DNA of 64,000 bases. Origin: Avena insularis (lineage: Eukaryota; Streptophyta; Magnoliopsida; Poales; Poaceae). Below the pieces are notes generated by a model. It was not told the origin of the DNA. It ran no database searches and saw only the letters and a list, made by a program, of their open reading frames with translations. Shown here piece by piece: positions 11,921-25,200 of the stretch. The stretch spans positions 666,694,802 through 666,758,801 of the forward strand of contig CM042690.1 in assembly GCA_023614405.1 (NCBI GenBank). Reading direction: 5' to 3'. The position numbers and the translations under genes are program-made. The number at the start of each line of letters is the position of its first letter. Position 1 is the first letter of the stretch.

Positions 11921-11938
11921 TGGCGCCATTGCCGGGGA
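11921..11938 (+). other. Primer-binding site of G1 (Athila type)
   Basis: TGGCGCCATTGCCGGGGA starts 10 bases after the LTR end. It differs at one place from the TGGCGCCGTTGCCGGGGA form that I remember from Athila-lineage gypsy elements (Asp-tRNA-like). With the LTR limits, this places G1 in that lineage. Confidence 0.88.
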
Positions 11939-11989
11939 GCTAAGCTCTAAGTGTTTGTCTTTTGACATTTCAGGTGTTGCTGCTACAAA

Positions 11990-13525
11990 ATGTTCTCCTT
12001 AGGAGAAAAAGGGTCTACACGCTCTAGTAGGACCTATCTACCGGATTATATTGAGCGCGTGCCTGCTCAAAGGCGCGAAGAAATTATTGAAAAACTTTTA
12101 AGATCGAATAAAGTTAAAATTGAAAACCTGAGTAATATTATGGAAATCATGTCTATTTACAGGACAACTCCCATGAAACCTAAGAAAACTCTCAGAGAAT
12201 ACAGTGCTCCAAGTTCTTAATTTCTTAAACAACCAATAGAATTCCCTAATTCTGGAGTTAGAGAATATCGATTTGATGGTGGAATTCTAAAAAAATTGCA
12301 GGAAAAAGCTTTCAGTGGGAGGGAAGATGAAGATCCAGCAAGACATATTAGAGGGTTCGACGATGTGATAACATCGCTTGGACGAAAAGGTTTGCCAAGA
12401 GATTTCTCTCATCTAAAATTATTTCGATGGTCTCTTAAATGTAAAGCTCTAGACTAGTTATATTCTCTCCCTCGCCATTACATTACATGTTGGGAAAACT
12501 TCATTGTTAAATTCATAAACAGGTTTAATCCTTATAAAAAGGTAACTGAATTAAGAAATAATATATGCAACTTTAGTTAGAACGTGGGAGAATACTACCA
12601 CCAAGCCTGGAAAAGATTCTTTGAAATGATCAATAGTATTCCTAATCATGGATGTTCTGAAGCAACTATTTGCCATTTATTTTACCACGGTCTTAATACT
12701 CAATGTAGAGAATTGCTTGAATTCTCAGCAAGAGGATATATAAATACTTTAACTATTAAAGTATGTTTGGAATTGATGTCTACTAGGGCTAAGAATGATT
12801 CTTTATATAATCCTGATTTTGGCACTAAGCTGGAAAAAGGGATACTTCGGATAACTCCTGATCTTATGCCTGAAGTACGCAAAACAATAAAAGAAAAAGG
12901 TCATATAACTTCTGAACTTGTTAAGGAAAACAAACTTGATTTGTTACAAGTTTTAACTGAAGAAGATGAGACTATAAAAGTTTTTCAAGAATTAAAACAT
13001 CGATAAGTAAAATCTCATAATAACTTGCATAAGCACTTTCAAAAACACAAAAAGATTTTGGCGGAACTCACAGAATATTATGATGAGATTGGCCAAGAAA
13101 TAAGATTATTTCACAAGTATCTTAGTATGATTGAAACCCAGTGTGAACAAATAGCATTTGGTTATCAAATTTTTCTTCGAGATGATAAAGATATTCCTGT
13201 TTCTACTAATGTTGTCACAAGAAGAGGTGCAGTTGTTACAGGACCATTAGGACCACCAGAATATGAAGCTAAAAAGAGCGAAAGGAAAAAGCCTTGCTCG
13301 AAGCAAGCCAAGAAGATGATACATCGGCGGATCCTCAAGATGAAACTGAAACACAAGATCAAACCAAGGAGGACCAAAATGATGCACATGATGACCATTA
13401 TGACTCTGATGTAGAGACGGTTGATCCAAGAGAATAAAAGAGATAAGAAAGGAAGACGAAGTTGTTGTAGTAGAAAAAAGAAAAGCAATAAGCAACAACA
13501 AAAGAAAGCAACAAAAGAGCCTGAT
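11990..13525 (+). pseudogene. G1 gag, N-terminal and middle part, broken
   Basis: The ATG at 11990 opens a frame that stays recognisable for 1.5 kb despite in-frame stops near 12218, 12455, 12576 and 13004. It carries a gypsy capsid (Retrotrans_gag-like) region, seen as the RFDGG, RHIRGFDDV, LKLFRWSL and CWENFIVKFI blocks and then the FEMINSIPNHG and LIYHG-like helices. Further on are an RRGAVVTGPLGPP segment, an acidic stretch readable only in another frame, and a lysine/arginine-rich end (13421-13525) that may bind RNA. The coding is split at 13525 by element L and resumes at 46684 in the matching reading phase. Gag would assemble particles. This copy cannot make intact protein. Confidence 0.82.
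13521..13525. repeat. Target-site duplication of L (CTGAT, left copy)
   Basis: CTGAT precedes L and CTGAC (46684-46688) follows it, a single-base difference. Taking one copy out joins the two halves of G1 gag in the same frame, which supports the assignment. Confidence 0.85.
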
Positions 13526-15150
13526 TGTAGCATCCTAGGATTAGCACCTAGAAATAGAGAGGACACATGTGTGTGCATTGCATTCATGCAAATCCAGGGA
13601 ATTTTTGTGCAAAACTCAAAGACTCATAGAGGGATCGAGATCTATCTTGTTCTGATGGAAGCATCCGGGCAAGTGCGATATATTTGAATTTTCGATATGA
13701 CCTCTATTGTATCTTGGTGTTTGAGGGAAATAATTTTAAAATTTGAGTATTCAAATAATATATTTGAATTATAAAAGAATGTGTAATGGGATGATAAATA
13801 GTAATTAAATTACAATAAGGAATAAGAGTTGAATTCCTATTTATGAATAGGATACAATATGTACAAGTCTCAAATTACACTAAAATTAAAAGTTCGACAG
13901 TACATTGCCCTTTATAACAAAGGAATAAGAGATATTACAATAAAATAAATACTATACAAAAACAAAGGAATAAATTTATTACATCACACAATGTTACATT
14001 GTCTTTACAATATGTGTAATAATACAACCAATAAAAGGAATAGAAAGGAATAACTTTAATACAATAATACAAACGTTACACTAGTGTTTCAGATATTCAA
14101 AAGAAAAAGGAAATTACAGTTACATGAATAAACAATTACATAAGAAGAAATAAAAAATTCTACACTAATCTTTAAGGATATTTCTTCATCTCTCTAATCT
14201 TTTATTGTTTATTTGAACCCTGCAAATGAGACAAGTAAACAAGAAAACCTAGAAAAAATAGAGAAAAGAAAAGGAATGAGTATTGAATAAATGAACTCTC
14301 AGATTGGGCATACAGTTGGTATGCCAAATTCCTCATGGAGTTGAAATAAAGGGACATTTAAGTATCTGTTCTTATCAAGCTTAGTGTCAACACAACATCA
14401 CTGACAGTAAACGGGCAAGTTTCACCAGAGAGGAGTAAAGAAGTAGAAGTAGATCACAGGAATCACTTGAGATGATCCACAATAGAGCAAACAAGTAGGC
14501 ATGCGGCACACACATCACTGCATGTGTGTGTACTGTCACCACCGTATGCACTTCCCAGGGAGTGTATAGGGCGAGAGTAGCCATATCAACATAGTACAAC
14601 CCAATCTCCACCACACTTTCTCTTCACAGAAATTCTTGTTAAGCTCAAGAACACCACCAGTAGTTTACCACTAGAACCACTTCTCCCCACCATCAACTCA
14701 CCATTAGATTATTTCACCTAAGATAATTTCCCCATCACACGCATATGGTTGCTTGAACATCCATCCAAGAGCTAGGAGGGGAGAAGTTCCACAGGGAAGA
14801 CATCAGCCAGGAGGAACTAGCCAACAATCAATAAGAAGGCCAACAGAAGCCAAGGGAGAGCAGACTAGTAGTACAAGTGAGAGCAGATCCATAGTGGGAT
14901 TAGAAGCTGAGCAAGATTTCCACTAAGAAAGACAGATAAACTACAGAGGAAGATCAAGGGCAGTAGGAGAACCCCAATTGCAAGTAACAACAACCACACC
15001 ACCAGCAGTAGGTTGATTCTTAAGCTCATCATTTAGCACATGCTTTTATGATTTCAGAGCTAAGGTTGGATTGATGCGGTATTACTCTCAGTCTAGCATG
15101 CAAGTGGCATGTCTAGACCATCACTGAGTTAAATGGAGGTAACAAAAGAA

Positions 15151-15610
15151 TATGTTCTTATGCTAAGAAAGGCCTCGGTCTTTGCTTCATAGGTTAGGAT
15201 AAGAAATCAAGCATAGAAGTATGTTCTTATGTAAATTTAAGCCTCGGCCTTTGCATCATAGGCTGGGACATGTGTACCCACAAATCATCAAGAACTAATG
15301 ATCCATGATCTTCCAGACTAGCCAAAATAGTAGCAAATCATACACCTGTGAACTACACTATTGTGCACACTCTAGTGAGGCACCACAATAGCAGACCCAC
15401 AATAGTAGAAGTCAACAAATAAGTCATGTCCAGGAATCGGATAACAAGTAACCACATCCTCCACAACCTTGGGTTATGAGGAGAGATTTCTCTCAGTCTT
15501 GCATAGTGATGCTATGCAAAGAGCATCACAGAGAAATTAAATGCCAAACCTGAAGTATATGTTCTTATTACCCACCATTGCCTCAGCCTATGCAACATGG
15601 GCTAGCCAAG
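15151..15610 (+). repeat. Diverged repeats inside L 5' LTR
   Basis: Units starting TATGTTCTTAT at about 15151, 15220 and 15558 each run about 50 bases. Each carries a GCCTCGGTCTTTGC-like core, with a TTGCTTCATAGG-like end clearest in the first two units. The first two are about 70 bases apart. The third falls in the part that the 3' LTR lacks. Confidence 0.7.
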
Positions 15611-15806
15611 AAAGCATACAAGATCCAGTTCGTACAACTTAAACAAGCCAAAAGAATAAATATAGTGTTATTATGTTAATTCAAAAACTATAACTTGGAT
15701 TAGCACAATAAGAAATCTAAGAACTATAAGCATGATTTATTAAATAATGGTACCTTAACATAGAAACCCAAAACTCAGTCCACACATTTATTTACAGCAA
15801 GCAAAT
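15421..15806. other. Segment present in L 5' LTR, absent from 3' LTR
   Basis: The 5' LTR reads CAACAAAT at 15413-15420, then 381 bases, then CAAATCATATC from 15802. The 3' LTR reads CAACAAATCATATC at 24179-24192. The shared CAAAT at both edges fits deletion by illegitimate recombination in the 3' LTR. Insertion with a 5-bp duplication is less likely because the segment lacks terminal repeats and resembles neighbouring LTR sequence. Confidence 0.85.
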
Positions 15807-16309
15807 CATATCAAGTATTAGGTATAGAAGCTATTTGTAGCATGCAGATGTATGTATGAGATAGTTATAATAAACCCCAACATATTCTGCACCTCAAGTC
15901 CACATAGAAATCCTTATTATTTACACTTTACATCACACCTACACATTATTTTTGAGATATGAAAGGTGGATGCATAAAGCCAAAGTTGATTAGAGACCAG
16001 ATCTTGTACATGAGCATATGCGAACTATTATGCCAGATTACTTAACCAAGAAAAGCATCTACTCTATTCCAAAGAACACTTACATGGGTATATGTTAATT
16101 AGAAAGAACAAAAATCACATAATAATGTCTTAGTCACACTAGAACTAAGACAGACCAACCAATCCTAGATTTACTTACCAGAGATATTTCTATGTAACAA
16201 ATTTGTTCTCTATTCAACAAAATATCAGCAGCTAAAGCCTAACCAAGTACCAAATGAGCATAGCCAAAACACATCAATAATCACCAGTAGTTCACTAACA
16301 ACCTCCCAA

Positions 16310-16880
16310 CCATATAGCCAGTGTCGGAGAAGAAGTGACATCACCAGCATTAGTACACCACCATACCAAGGCGGTGCAACGAAGGACGTCGGGGTTGCAG
16401 TCGTCTACTGCCTTCCCGCCGGCATCAGGTGGAGAGAGGCGTGGCAAAGATAAAGCAAGGGTGGTGGCCAAGGCCGAGGCAGAAGTAGGCGAGGTAGAGG
16501 CCAGAGACAGAGCACATGCCTGTGTGGAGCGGTGCCAGAAACGGCCGGAGCCGACCAGATCAACACCGGCGGTGGTGCCAGGCCTGAGCAGATAAGCATT
16601 GGGGGCGAGCTCGATAGGGCCTCGAGGCCAAATCAAATCGGAGGGCCAGATTGGCCAGGCAGCGATGGAGCTTCAATATCAGGTGGTGGTAGCCGAAATG
16701 GCCGGCGTTCACCGGAATCAAGCATGCGGTGGTGGCATCACACGCACAAGGGGGAACGAGAGAGATGAGGATCGTGTGTGCGTGTGGTGTGGGTGTGGGT
16801 GAGGTGGGTCGGGCTAGGGGTAACCCCAGGCCAGACCAAGTTGGTCCCTAATGGGCCTGTCCACTAGACTTGGTCCAGTC
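16310..16880 (-). other. GC-rich gene-like island in L 5' LTR
   Basis: An abrupt GC-rich block in AT-rich LTR, conserved in the 3' LTR at 24700-25260. Both strands are open for 60-110 codons, but the frames differ between the two copies (small indels) and no motif is recognisable. I therefore do not call a protein. Read on the minus strand, it runs from a TTGGGCC-rich part through a CA/CT-rich stretch to a GCCGGC-rich end. That resembles a grass gene's proximal promoter and 5' leader. It may be captured gene sequence or an antisense promoter. Confidence 0.45.
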
Positions 16881-19867
16881 CTCACCAGTTGGGCCATAGC
16901 CAAATTATTGCCCCACAAAAAAAATAAGTTTTCTATTTAATAATTACCAAAATACCCCTTAACTCATTTGAGACCTAAAAACAAGAAAAATCCTAAAAAT
17001 ACATATAACATATCAAAATGATGGAAAAAATAATATCTATCTAAGAAAAATATAACTTAACTTATTTAAGTTAAATAAAATGCAAATAAATGTTAACCCC
17101 ACTAAAGCCTAAGTGATATTCCATAAATTAAGGAAAAGACTTAAAAATAAATAAAAATCTTTTTTGCATATTAAAATAATTCTAATATTTTATAAAAATA
17201 CTAACCTAACTTTTTTCAAATAAAAGTTGAAGCAAATATTTAAAGACATATAATCCTTTCTAGAAAATTATAAAAATAAGAATAATACTTAAAAAATAAA
17301 TAAAAATCATTTTTAAGATCATGAATAAACATAGTTTACTATAAAATACTAAATGTATGATTCCAATGGTTTTTTAGGTTTTTAAGTAATACATCCTTAT
17401 CTATTATGTAAAATACCTATTTTATAAATTCTTTAGAAACATCTCTTAAATAAGAAATAATCATAATTTGATATAAAACCTTAACTATTTTATATTCAAA
17501 TACTAGTTCCAGCACCATAGCTTGGATCTATGCAAAGCTTAAGTATAAACTATTAACTTTATAAAGCTCTTATAAAACGATAACCCAAATTAAACCAACA
17601 ATTTCAAGAAAACGTTGAACATCATTCATTTATGGTAAAAGTAAATGCTCTTTACCTCTTAACTTAAACATACTTAACATGACTTTAAAATCCTAACACA
17701 TTAATCATATTAACTAAAATTTCTTTCTTTAGTAAGTCAAATCAATTTCATAATAACAAGTCACATTTAAACTCATCATTCGCTTAAACTGAAAGTGAAT
17801 GATCTCGCAATCTTAAACATACTTATTACAAAACTTAAAACTTATTAATACTTTAAACACATCACACCCTAGGTCTATTCATGTTTTAAAGTTAACTCTG
17901 GTCCATAAAGTTATAAACACAATGTGTAAAGTTTAATTATGTTTTTTATAGTTCACTTTTGTCTATTTCAATTAAATCATAAGGCATCTCAACTTCAAAT
18001 AATTTGGGAAAACGCAGACGACATCGATCACATTCTACTAACTGCACGGATGGTTTAAACCTTGCAAAGAAACTTTTTCTTCAAAGGTTATTTGTTTTGC
18101 CACTTCAAACAACAATTTTATAAACAAGTTCTTTAACTCTTCACAACCTATCACACCAACACCTATCATAATTACCAAGTAGCAATTCACCTCAACCTTA
18201 GAATGGTATTATACTTCACTTGTGTGCTTTGCATGTTAAACACTTAAATACTTTGTGAATATATTTACTTATGAAACACACTTTAGAAATAACTAATTCT
18301 TAAAAGTGTCACCCAAATTTAAGTCATTCACGTTATTAAGGGTTTATCTCAGGATTTTTCCAAATGCATTACATTACTTATGCATCCGCATATTGCTTCC
18401 TTAAACATTAGTCTTTACCGGACCAATGATGCTATTTACAGATTTTGGATCTTCTAGTGTCTCGAAGACCGTGATTGAATATCTTGTAATCACAAAGGCA
18501 AGTTCACACTTTCTCATGTCCTTTGGTTATTTTCTATCAAATACTTGTAACTCAAATGTTGTCATCACCTGCATTTCAAAAAGGTCAGAAAACACTATTT
18601 TCAATAATAATGTAAAATATTGGTTACTGATCCAGGTTGATCAACTAATCTATTAAGTATGGCAATTGGGATACCATTGTCCAGGAATATATCATCTAGG
18701 ACTTAACAACCAATGTTGCCAGTGATTCTAACACTGTATATTACGCGTTAACCATGAGATTTGGAATGGGATGGAGAAGTCAGTTGTATCTTCTTCCTCT
18801 CGCATGTAGCTGGATGCACATGTCGTGGATGTTATTCTCGTAGCATGCATTAATTGGTAATTAGTAGAGGATATGCAGCATATGGGTGGGAACCCTCAAC
18901 CTCCCATGATAGTTCTGGCATCTGAATGTTCTGTACTAACCATTGCAGTAATTCTATATGTGGGCATGGCGTATACCATGGAGACATGCGGAATCGCGAA
19001 GGGGGTAGTGATTGGCTTGGATCATCTACTGGGCCCCACATCAAGGAATTGTGGACGGGAATAAGCTCCCGGTTGTGCAACAAGGATTTGTTCTCTCATG
19101 GGTAAAGTAGCGCACCTCTGCAGAGTGTAAGAACTGTGACATGTTACTACCTGTTCTGGGAAGGAGCTACGAACGCGGCAAGAAAGGAACCCCACGAAGG
19201 TTCTGGTCAACATGTGAAGGCTGTCGGACATAGTTTTTAGAATAAAAGCAACCTTTCAAGAAATGTTTATGAAAACCTTCATTTCCTATGACCTTTGGTT
19301 TATGGCTATAGATAGTGCATCAAACACTCCTTTCTAGTGAACTTGCTAAGTACGCTCGTACTCATCCATATCTTCTTAACCCTTCCTAGGTTTTAAGCCG
19401 TTGAAGACGACATCAACATCAATTTCTGCTCAAGAAACCATCATCGGCAGCTCAAGTTCTTCAATAAAGTCAATGAAGTCAACATATACATCAACCGAAG
19501 CAAAGGCGAAGATGTTGATTAAGATAGGAGTAGATTCTCTATACACAAAATCTACTTCTGTAGAGTAATGCAATAGCAGCATTTGCAAGCCCAATAGTGT
19601 AGATACTAGTCTTATTAGCAAGATAGTTCTGAGTTATTATTTCTATTTCTTCTTTGTAAGTAGTTTCTTTCTCTCTCTATTTAACCTAGAGTGTTCTCTT
19701 GATCTTTTGTAAAGAGTCGAGTTTTAATCTATAGTCATGTCTTGGACATACTGTGTTTTTGTTGTACCACTCTGAGGGATGTAATACTAGTGAACGGTGT
19801 TTCATTGGTGTTATGTCAACGACTATAGTGTACTATATCATGCAGTGGTATACTGGGTCACCGCAGC

Positions 19868-19880
19868 TGGTATCAGAGCC
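19868..19880 (+). other. Primer-binding site of L (initiator Met-tRNA)
   Basis: TGGTATCAGAGCC starts two bases after the LTR end (GGGTCACCGCA GC). It shows that L is on the plus strand, and it differs from the Athila-type primer site of G1 and G2. Confidence 0.92.
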
Positions 19881-22280
19881 TATGCTTTGACCATAGGATT
19901 AAAACCCTTTTAGGAGATCTGTAGGTTAGATAGTTACTATAGGAGCTATCTTATCTAAACCAAAGATTCTTATGATTTGTGATGGATATCCACTTGAGGA
20001 TAAATCTTGTCATAATTAAGTGGATGTTCTGTCATCCTTCTTGAAGATTAGTTATCTATCTTCTCTAGAGAAATGCCATTTTAGAGTAGCTCTAAATAGG
20101 TATAACACCACTAAGGTGTCTTAAGTAAGTTAAAATATCAAAGAAGATTATGACGAAGATTAGGATATCTTATGGAGTAGTTTAATGATGTAGTCTATCC
20201 ATAGGATCCATGTAAGGTAGCAAAATCTTTTCATTAGATGGTAATGATAGGCTACATGATGGAGACCATTAGAACATGTATAGATGTAATGGGAAGTAAA
20301 TCATGTGGCATTCACTTGAGAATTCCATGTGATGGAGTTTAAGGTTGTTCAGAATCAACCATATTAAGATAAAAAGAAGAGTTATCAAGGTGAGATTAGC
20401 TCTGAGACCATGATAAGTGTGTAATTAGGACTAGTACTTAGCTAATAATCTTGTAACAATAGTAAGTAAAGAACAATGTAGGACTACGATAGAAGTCATA
20501 GATGTTATAAATCTCTAGTAATCTTAGGTTTAAAGATGTAAATGGAGTTTTGTTAGTCGTCTAAAGAGATTATGTGAGGATAGTTTGCGATAGAATGGAA
20601 AGTTGGTAGTCTTTAGTAGTCCCAAAAGACAGGTAAGAGGTTAGTCAAAACCAAAGTGAGACCACTTTGCTCCAAATTATCCAATTGCAACTGAGCAATT
20701 TGGGTAAATATTGAGAGAGAGAGTAGTTTGGCCCTAAGTGCTAAGTATCACAAAGCAAACCTATACTAGGAGGTCTCATATACTACACGGCTAATCCTAA
20801 ATTCTAGAGGTATTATACTCAACTACTATATTTTGGGATTAGAATGATGTGTGTTATATGTACCACATTTGGATTTCTTAGTTTTACTTGGATCTTCTTG
20901 ATTGACTAGATCTGTACATGAAGTTTGACTTGGTGTGCAAATGCATGTTGCATCATCAAGTTATTACTTGATGTTATAGACCTAGATAGAAAAGGGAATT
21001 CGTGTAAGGGAGTGATGAGTTCCGAAGATCAAGATGAAGACTTGCAGGAAGAAGGAAGCCAACTATAAGGAGTATCAACATGATTTTGAAGTATCAATCA
21101 ATCCCAACTCACTATGAGCTAGCAATAAGAAGGAATATTAGTGCAACGAAAAAAATGTGGAGCAACATGAAGGAATGAACTTAAGTTCACTCAAGATAGG
21201 TGATGTTGCTAAGAAGCTAATGAAGTACTTGTACCAAGATCATGGAAGTATCCTGAATCAGTGCAAAGAAGAAGTCTTGCAATAAGGGTGGTATTCAAGC
21301 TCTGACAACTTAGAGAGAATGCCAGTAAGAAGTCGAAAACCCGTAAGGTAATTCATACACCCAGAAGGATCCGCAACTAGGTACCCGTAACTGGTATCCT
21401 AGGAGTTTAGCTTATTAGGTCATCTTTGTATAATTTAAGGAGTATAAAACTTGGCCTAAGTTAAGTAAGACATAAATGACTATAAATTTTAAGCGAACGA
21501 TTTTCGAGACGTTTCGTGAAATCGGGGTTATCACTGAGAAACAATGCCCAAAAAGGTTAAGAGTAAGATAAGAAATGTCGGAAGAATCATTTGGGAGATC
21601 CACAATTGTGTGGATATATCGCAGATTCTTTCGTGAGACATTCCAGAGGTAAAATATAAGCTGGATAGAGACTAATATCCTAACTATTGAGTTAATGGGT
21701 ATTATACATGTAGTTTAGAGACCATTAGGAAACCCCAAGGGGGAGAGTAAACAATAAACACTGAAGTGTTGTTATCTGACTTTATGACAAAATGTCGGAA
21801 AGGGAAGTACTAAACTATGATGAGATTAAGCCTTATTCTCATAAGGTTATAAGAACTCATATGTATAAGAGTACTCTCTAGAGTATGTTTGGATGAAAGA
21901 TCGGAGGAGATATAATAGATTAACTCTAGTGGACTAGTTCTAAATGAAACAACTCCTAAGTTATCCTTAGGAGGGAAGAACGTATTTCATAATAGATAGG
22001 TGTTGTGTAACAGGAAGACCTGATTGGAATGGACAAAATGTGTCCACCACCAATCCAAAGTAGGACTAGTAGAACATCATCCAAAGGGATTATAGTATAA
22101 GGAACTAGGTGCTAATTGGATACGGCAACTAGATTCTGTTAAGAATGTAGAGGATTCAAGGAAAAATATCTGGATATGGGATACCACCATAATGGAGTTG
22201 AGAAATGGCGTGATCAATATAAGTCAACTCCTCATTCTAAAACATAAGTGAGTACGAACTTCGGGGATGAAGTTTATTTT
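19881..22280 (+). other. Non-coding internal domain of L
   Basis: 2.4 kb with stops in every frame; the longest open stretches are about 60 codons and have no motif. The composition is AT-rich and purine-rich on the plus strand. Gag-pol appears never to have been present here or to have been lost beyond recognition. In LARD elements this domain is thought to supply RNA structure for packaging. Confidence 0.8.
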
Positions 22281-22293
22281 AAGGGGGAGAGTC
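22281..22293 (+). other. Polypurine tract of L
   Basis: AAGGGGGAGAGTC lies directly before the 3' LTR start (TGTAACATCCC at 22294). Confidence 0.88.
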
Positions 22294-25200
22294 TGTAACA
22301 TCCCAGGATTAGCACCTAGAAATAGAGAGGACACATGTGTGTGCATTGCATTCATGCATAATAAAATCCAGGGAATTTTCGCGCAAAACTAAAAGACTAA
22401 TAGAGGGATCGAGATCTCTATTGTTCTGATGGAAGCATCCGGGCAAGTGCGACAGATTTTTATATGACCTCTATTGTATCTTGGTGTTTGAGGGAAATCA
22501 TTTTAAAATTTGAGTATTCAAATAATATATTTGAATTATAAAAGAATGTGTAATGGGATGATAAATAGTAATTATATTACAATAAGGAATAAGAATTGAA
22601 TTCTTATTTATGAATAAGATACAATATGTACAAGTCTCAAATTACACTAAAGATAAAAGTTCAACAGTACATTGCCCTTTATAACAAAGGAATAAGAGAT
22701 ATTACAATAAAAGAAATAATGTACAAAAACAAAAGAATAAATTTATTACATCAGACAATGTTACATTGTCTTTACAATATGTGTAATAATACAACCAATA
22801 AAAGGAATAGAAAGGAATAACTTTAATACAATAAGACAAATGTTACACTATTGTTTCAGGTATTCAAAAGAAAAAGGAAATTACAGTTACATGAATAAAC
22901 AATTACATAAGAATAAATAAAAATCCTACACTAATCTTTAAGGAGATTTCTTCATCTTTCTGATATTTTCTTGTTTATTTGAACCCTGCAAACGAGACAA
23001 GTAAACAAGAAAAGCTAGAAAAAAAGAGAGAAAATAAAAGGAATGAGTATTGAATAAATGAACTCTCAGACTGGGCATACAGTTGGTATGCCAAATTCGT
23101 CATCGAATTTGAATAAAGGGACATTTAAGTATCTGTCCTTATCAAGGTTAGTCTCAGCACAACATCACTAACAGTAAACGGGCAAGTTTCACCAGAGAGG
23201 GGTAAAGAAGTAGAAGTAGATCAGAGGAATCACTTGAGCTGATCCACAACAGAGCAAACAAGTAGGCATGCAGCACACACATCACTGCATGTGTGTGTGT
23301 TGTCACCACCGTAGGCACTTCCTAGGGAGTGTATAGGGAGAGAGTAACCATATCAACATAGTACAACCCAATCTCCACCACACTTTCTCTTCACAGCCAT
23401 TCTTGTTAAGCTCAAGAACCACTACCACTAGTTTACCACTAGAACCACTTCTCCCCACCATCAACTCACCACAGATTATTTCACCCAATATAATTTCCCC
23501 ATCACAAGCATGTGGTTGCTTGAACATCCATCCAAAATCTAGGAGGTGAGAAGTTCCACAGGGAAGACAGTAGCCAGGAGGAACTAGCCAACAATCAATA
23601 AGAAGGCCAGCAAAAGCCAAGGGAGAGCAGACCAGTAGTACCAGTGCGAGCAGATCCATAGTGGGATTAGAAGATGAGCAAGATTTCCAGTAAGAAAGAC
23701 AGTTAAACTTCAAAGGAAGATCAAGGTCAGTAGGAGAACCCCAAGTGCAAGTAATAACAACCACACCACCAGCAGTAGGTTGATTCTTAAGCTCATCATT
23801 TAGCACATGTTTTTATGAATTCAGAGCTAAGGTTGGATTGATGTGGTATTACTCTTAGTCTAGCATGCAAGTGGCATGTCTAGATCATCACTGAGTTAAA
23901 GGGAGGTAACAAAAGAATATGTTCTGGTGCTAAGAAATGCCTCAGTCTTTGCTTCATAGGTTAGCTAAGAAATCAAGCATAGAAATATGTTCTTATGTAA
24001 ATTTAAGCCTCAGCTTTTGCATCATAGGCTGGGACATGTGTACCCACAAATCATCAAGAACTAATGATCCATGATCTTCCAGACTAGCCAAAATAGTAGC
24101 AAATCATACACATGTGAACTACACTATTGTGCACACTCTAGTGAGGCACCACAATAGCAGACCCACAATAGTAGAAGTCAACAAATCATATCAAGTATTA
24201 GGTATAGAAGCTATTTGTAGCATGCAGATGTATGTATGAGATAGTTATAATAAACCCCAGCATATTCTGCACCTCAAGTCCACATAGAAATACTTATTAT
24301 TTACACTTTACATCACACCTACACATTATTTTTGAGATATGAAAGGTGGATGCATAAAGCCAAAGTTGATTAGAGACTAGATCTTGTACATGAGCATATG
24401 CGAATTGTTATGCTAGATTACTTAACCATGAAAAGCATCTACTGTATTCCAAAGAACAATTACATGGGTATATGTTAATTAGAAAGAACAAAAATCACAT
24501 AATAATGTCCTAATCACACTAGAACTAAGACAGACCAACCAATCCTAGATTTACTTACCAGAGATATTTCCCTGTAACAAATTTGTTCTCTATTCAACAA
24601 AATATCAGCACCTAAAGCCTAACCAAGTACCAAATAAGCATAGCCAAAACACATAGATAATCACCAGTAGTTCACTAACAACCTCCCAGGCATATAGCCA
24701 GTGTCGGAGAAGAAGTGACATCACCACCATTAGTACACCACACCAAGGCGGCGCATCAAAGGACGTCGAGGTTGGAGTCGTCTATTGTCGTCCCGCTGGC
24801 GTTAGGTGGAGAGAGGTGTGGCGAAGATGAAGCAAGGGTGGTGGCCAAGGTCGAGGTAGAAGTACGCGAGGTAGAGGCCAGAGACAGAGCACATGCTTGT
24901 GTGGAGCGGTGCCAGCAAGGGCGGGAGCTAGCCGGATCAACACCGGCGGTGGTGCCAGGCCTGAGCAGATAAGCATTAGGGTCGAGCAGGATAGGGCCTC
25001 GAGGCCAAATCAAATCGGAGAGCCAGATCGGCCAGGCGGTGGTGGAGCTTCAATAGCCGGCGGCAGCAGCCGAAATGGCCGGCATTCGCCGGAATCAAGC
25101 ATGCAAAGGTGGCATCACGCGCACAAGCAGGAACGAGAGAGATGAGGATCATGTGTGCATGTGGAGTGGGTGTGGGTGAGGTGGGTCGGGCTGGTGGTAA

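Larger units (their letters stand above)
13526..19865 (+). repeat. L 5' LTR (6340 bp)
   Basis: Begins TGTAGCATCCTAGGATTAGC (the other LTR has TGTAACATCCCAGGATTAGC) and ends GGGTCACCGCA. It is mostly AT-rich, with a GC-rich island at 16310-16880. It aligns with the 3' LTR throughout. The one large difference is a 386-base stretch, 15421-15806, present only here. It contains no convincing gene. Confidence 0.88.

Noticed and set aside
16295..16802. ORFs of 60-113 codons in the L LTR
   Set aside because: The equivalent frames in the second LTR (24715-25145) are shifted and changed, so protein coding is not conserved. The region is described as a GC-rich island instead.
13526..19865. Possibility that the 6.3-kb L LTR is really two elements side by side
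   Set aside because: Both LTRs are collinear over their whole length apart from one 386-base difference and the two nested insertions. The primer site and the CTGAT/CTGAC pair fit only the long LTR.
23303..23806. 167-codon minus-strand ORF in L 3' LTR
   Set aside because: The matching part of the 5' LTR (about 14540-15030) does not keep the frame.
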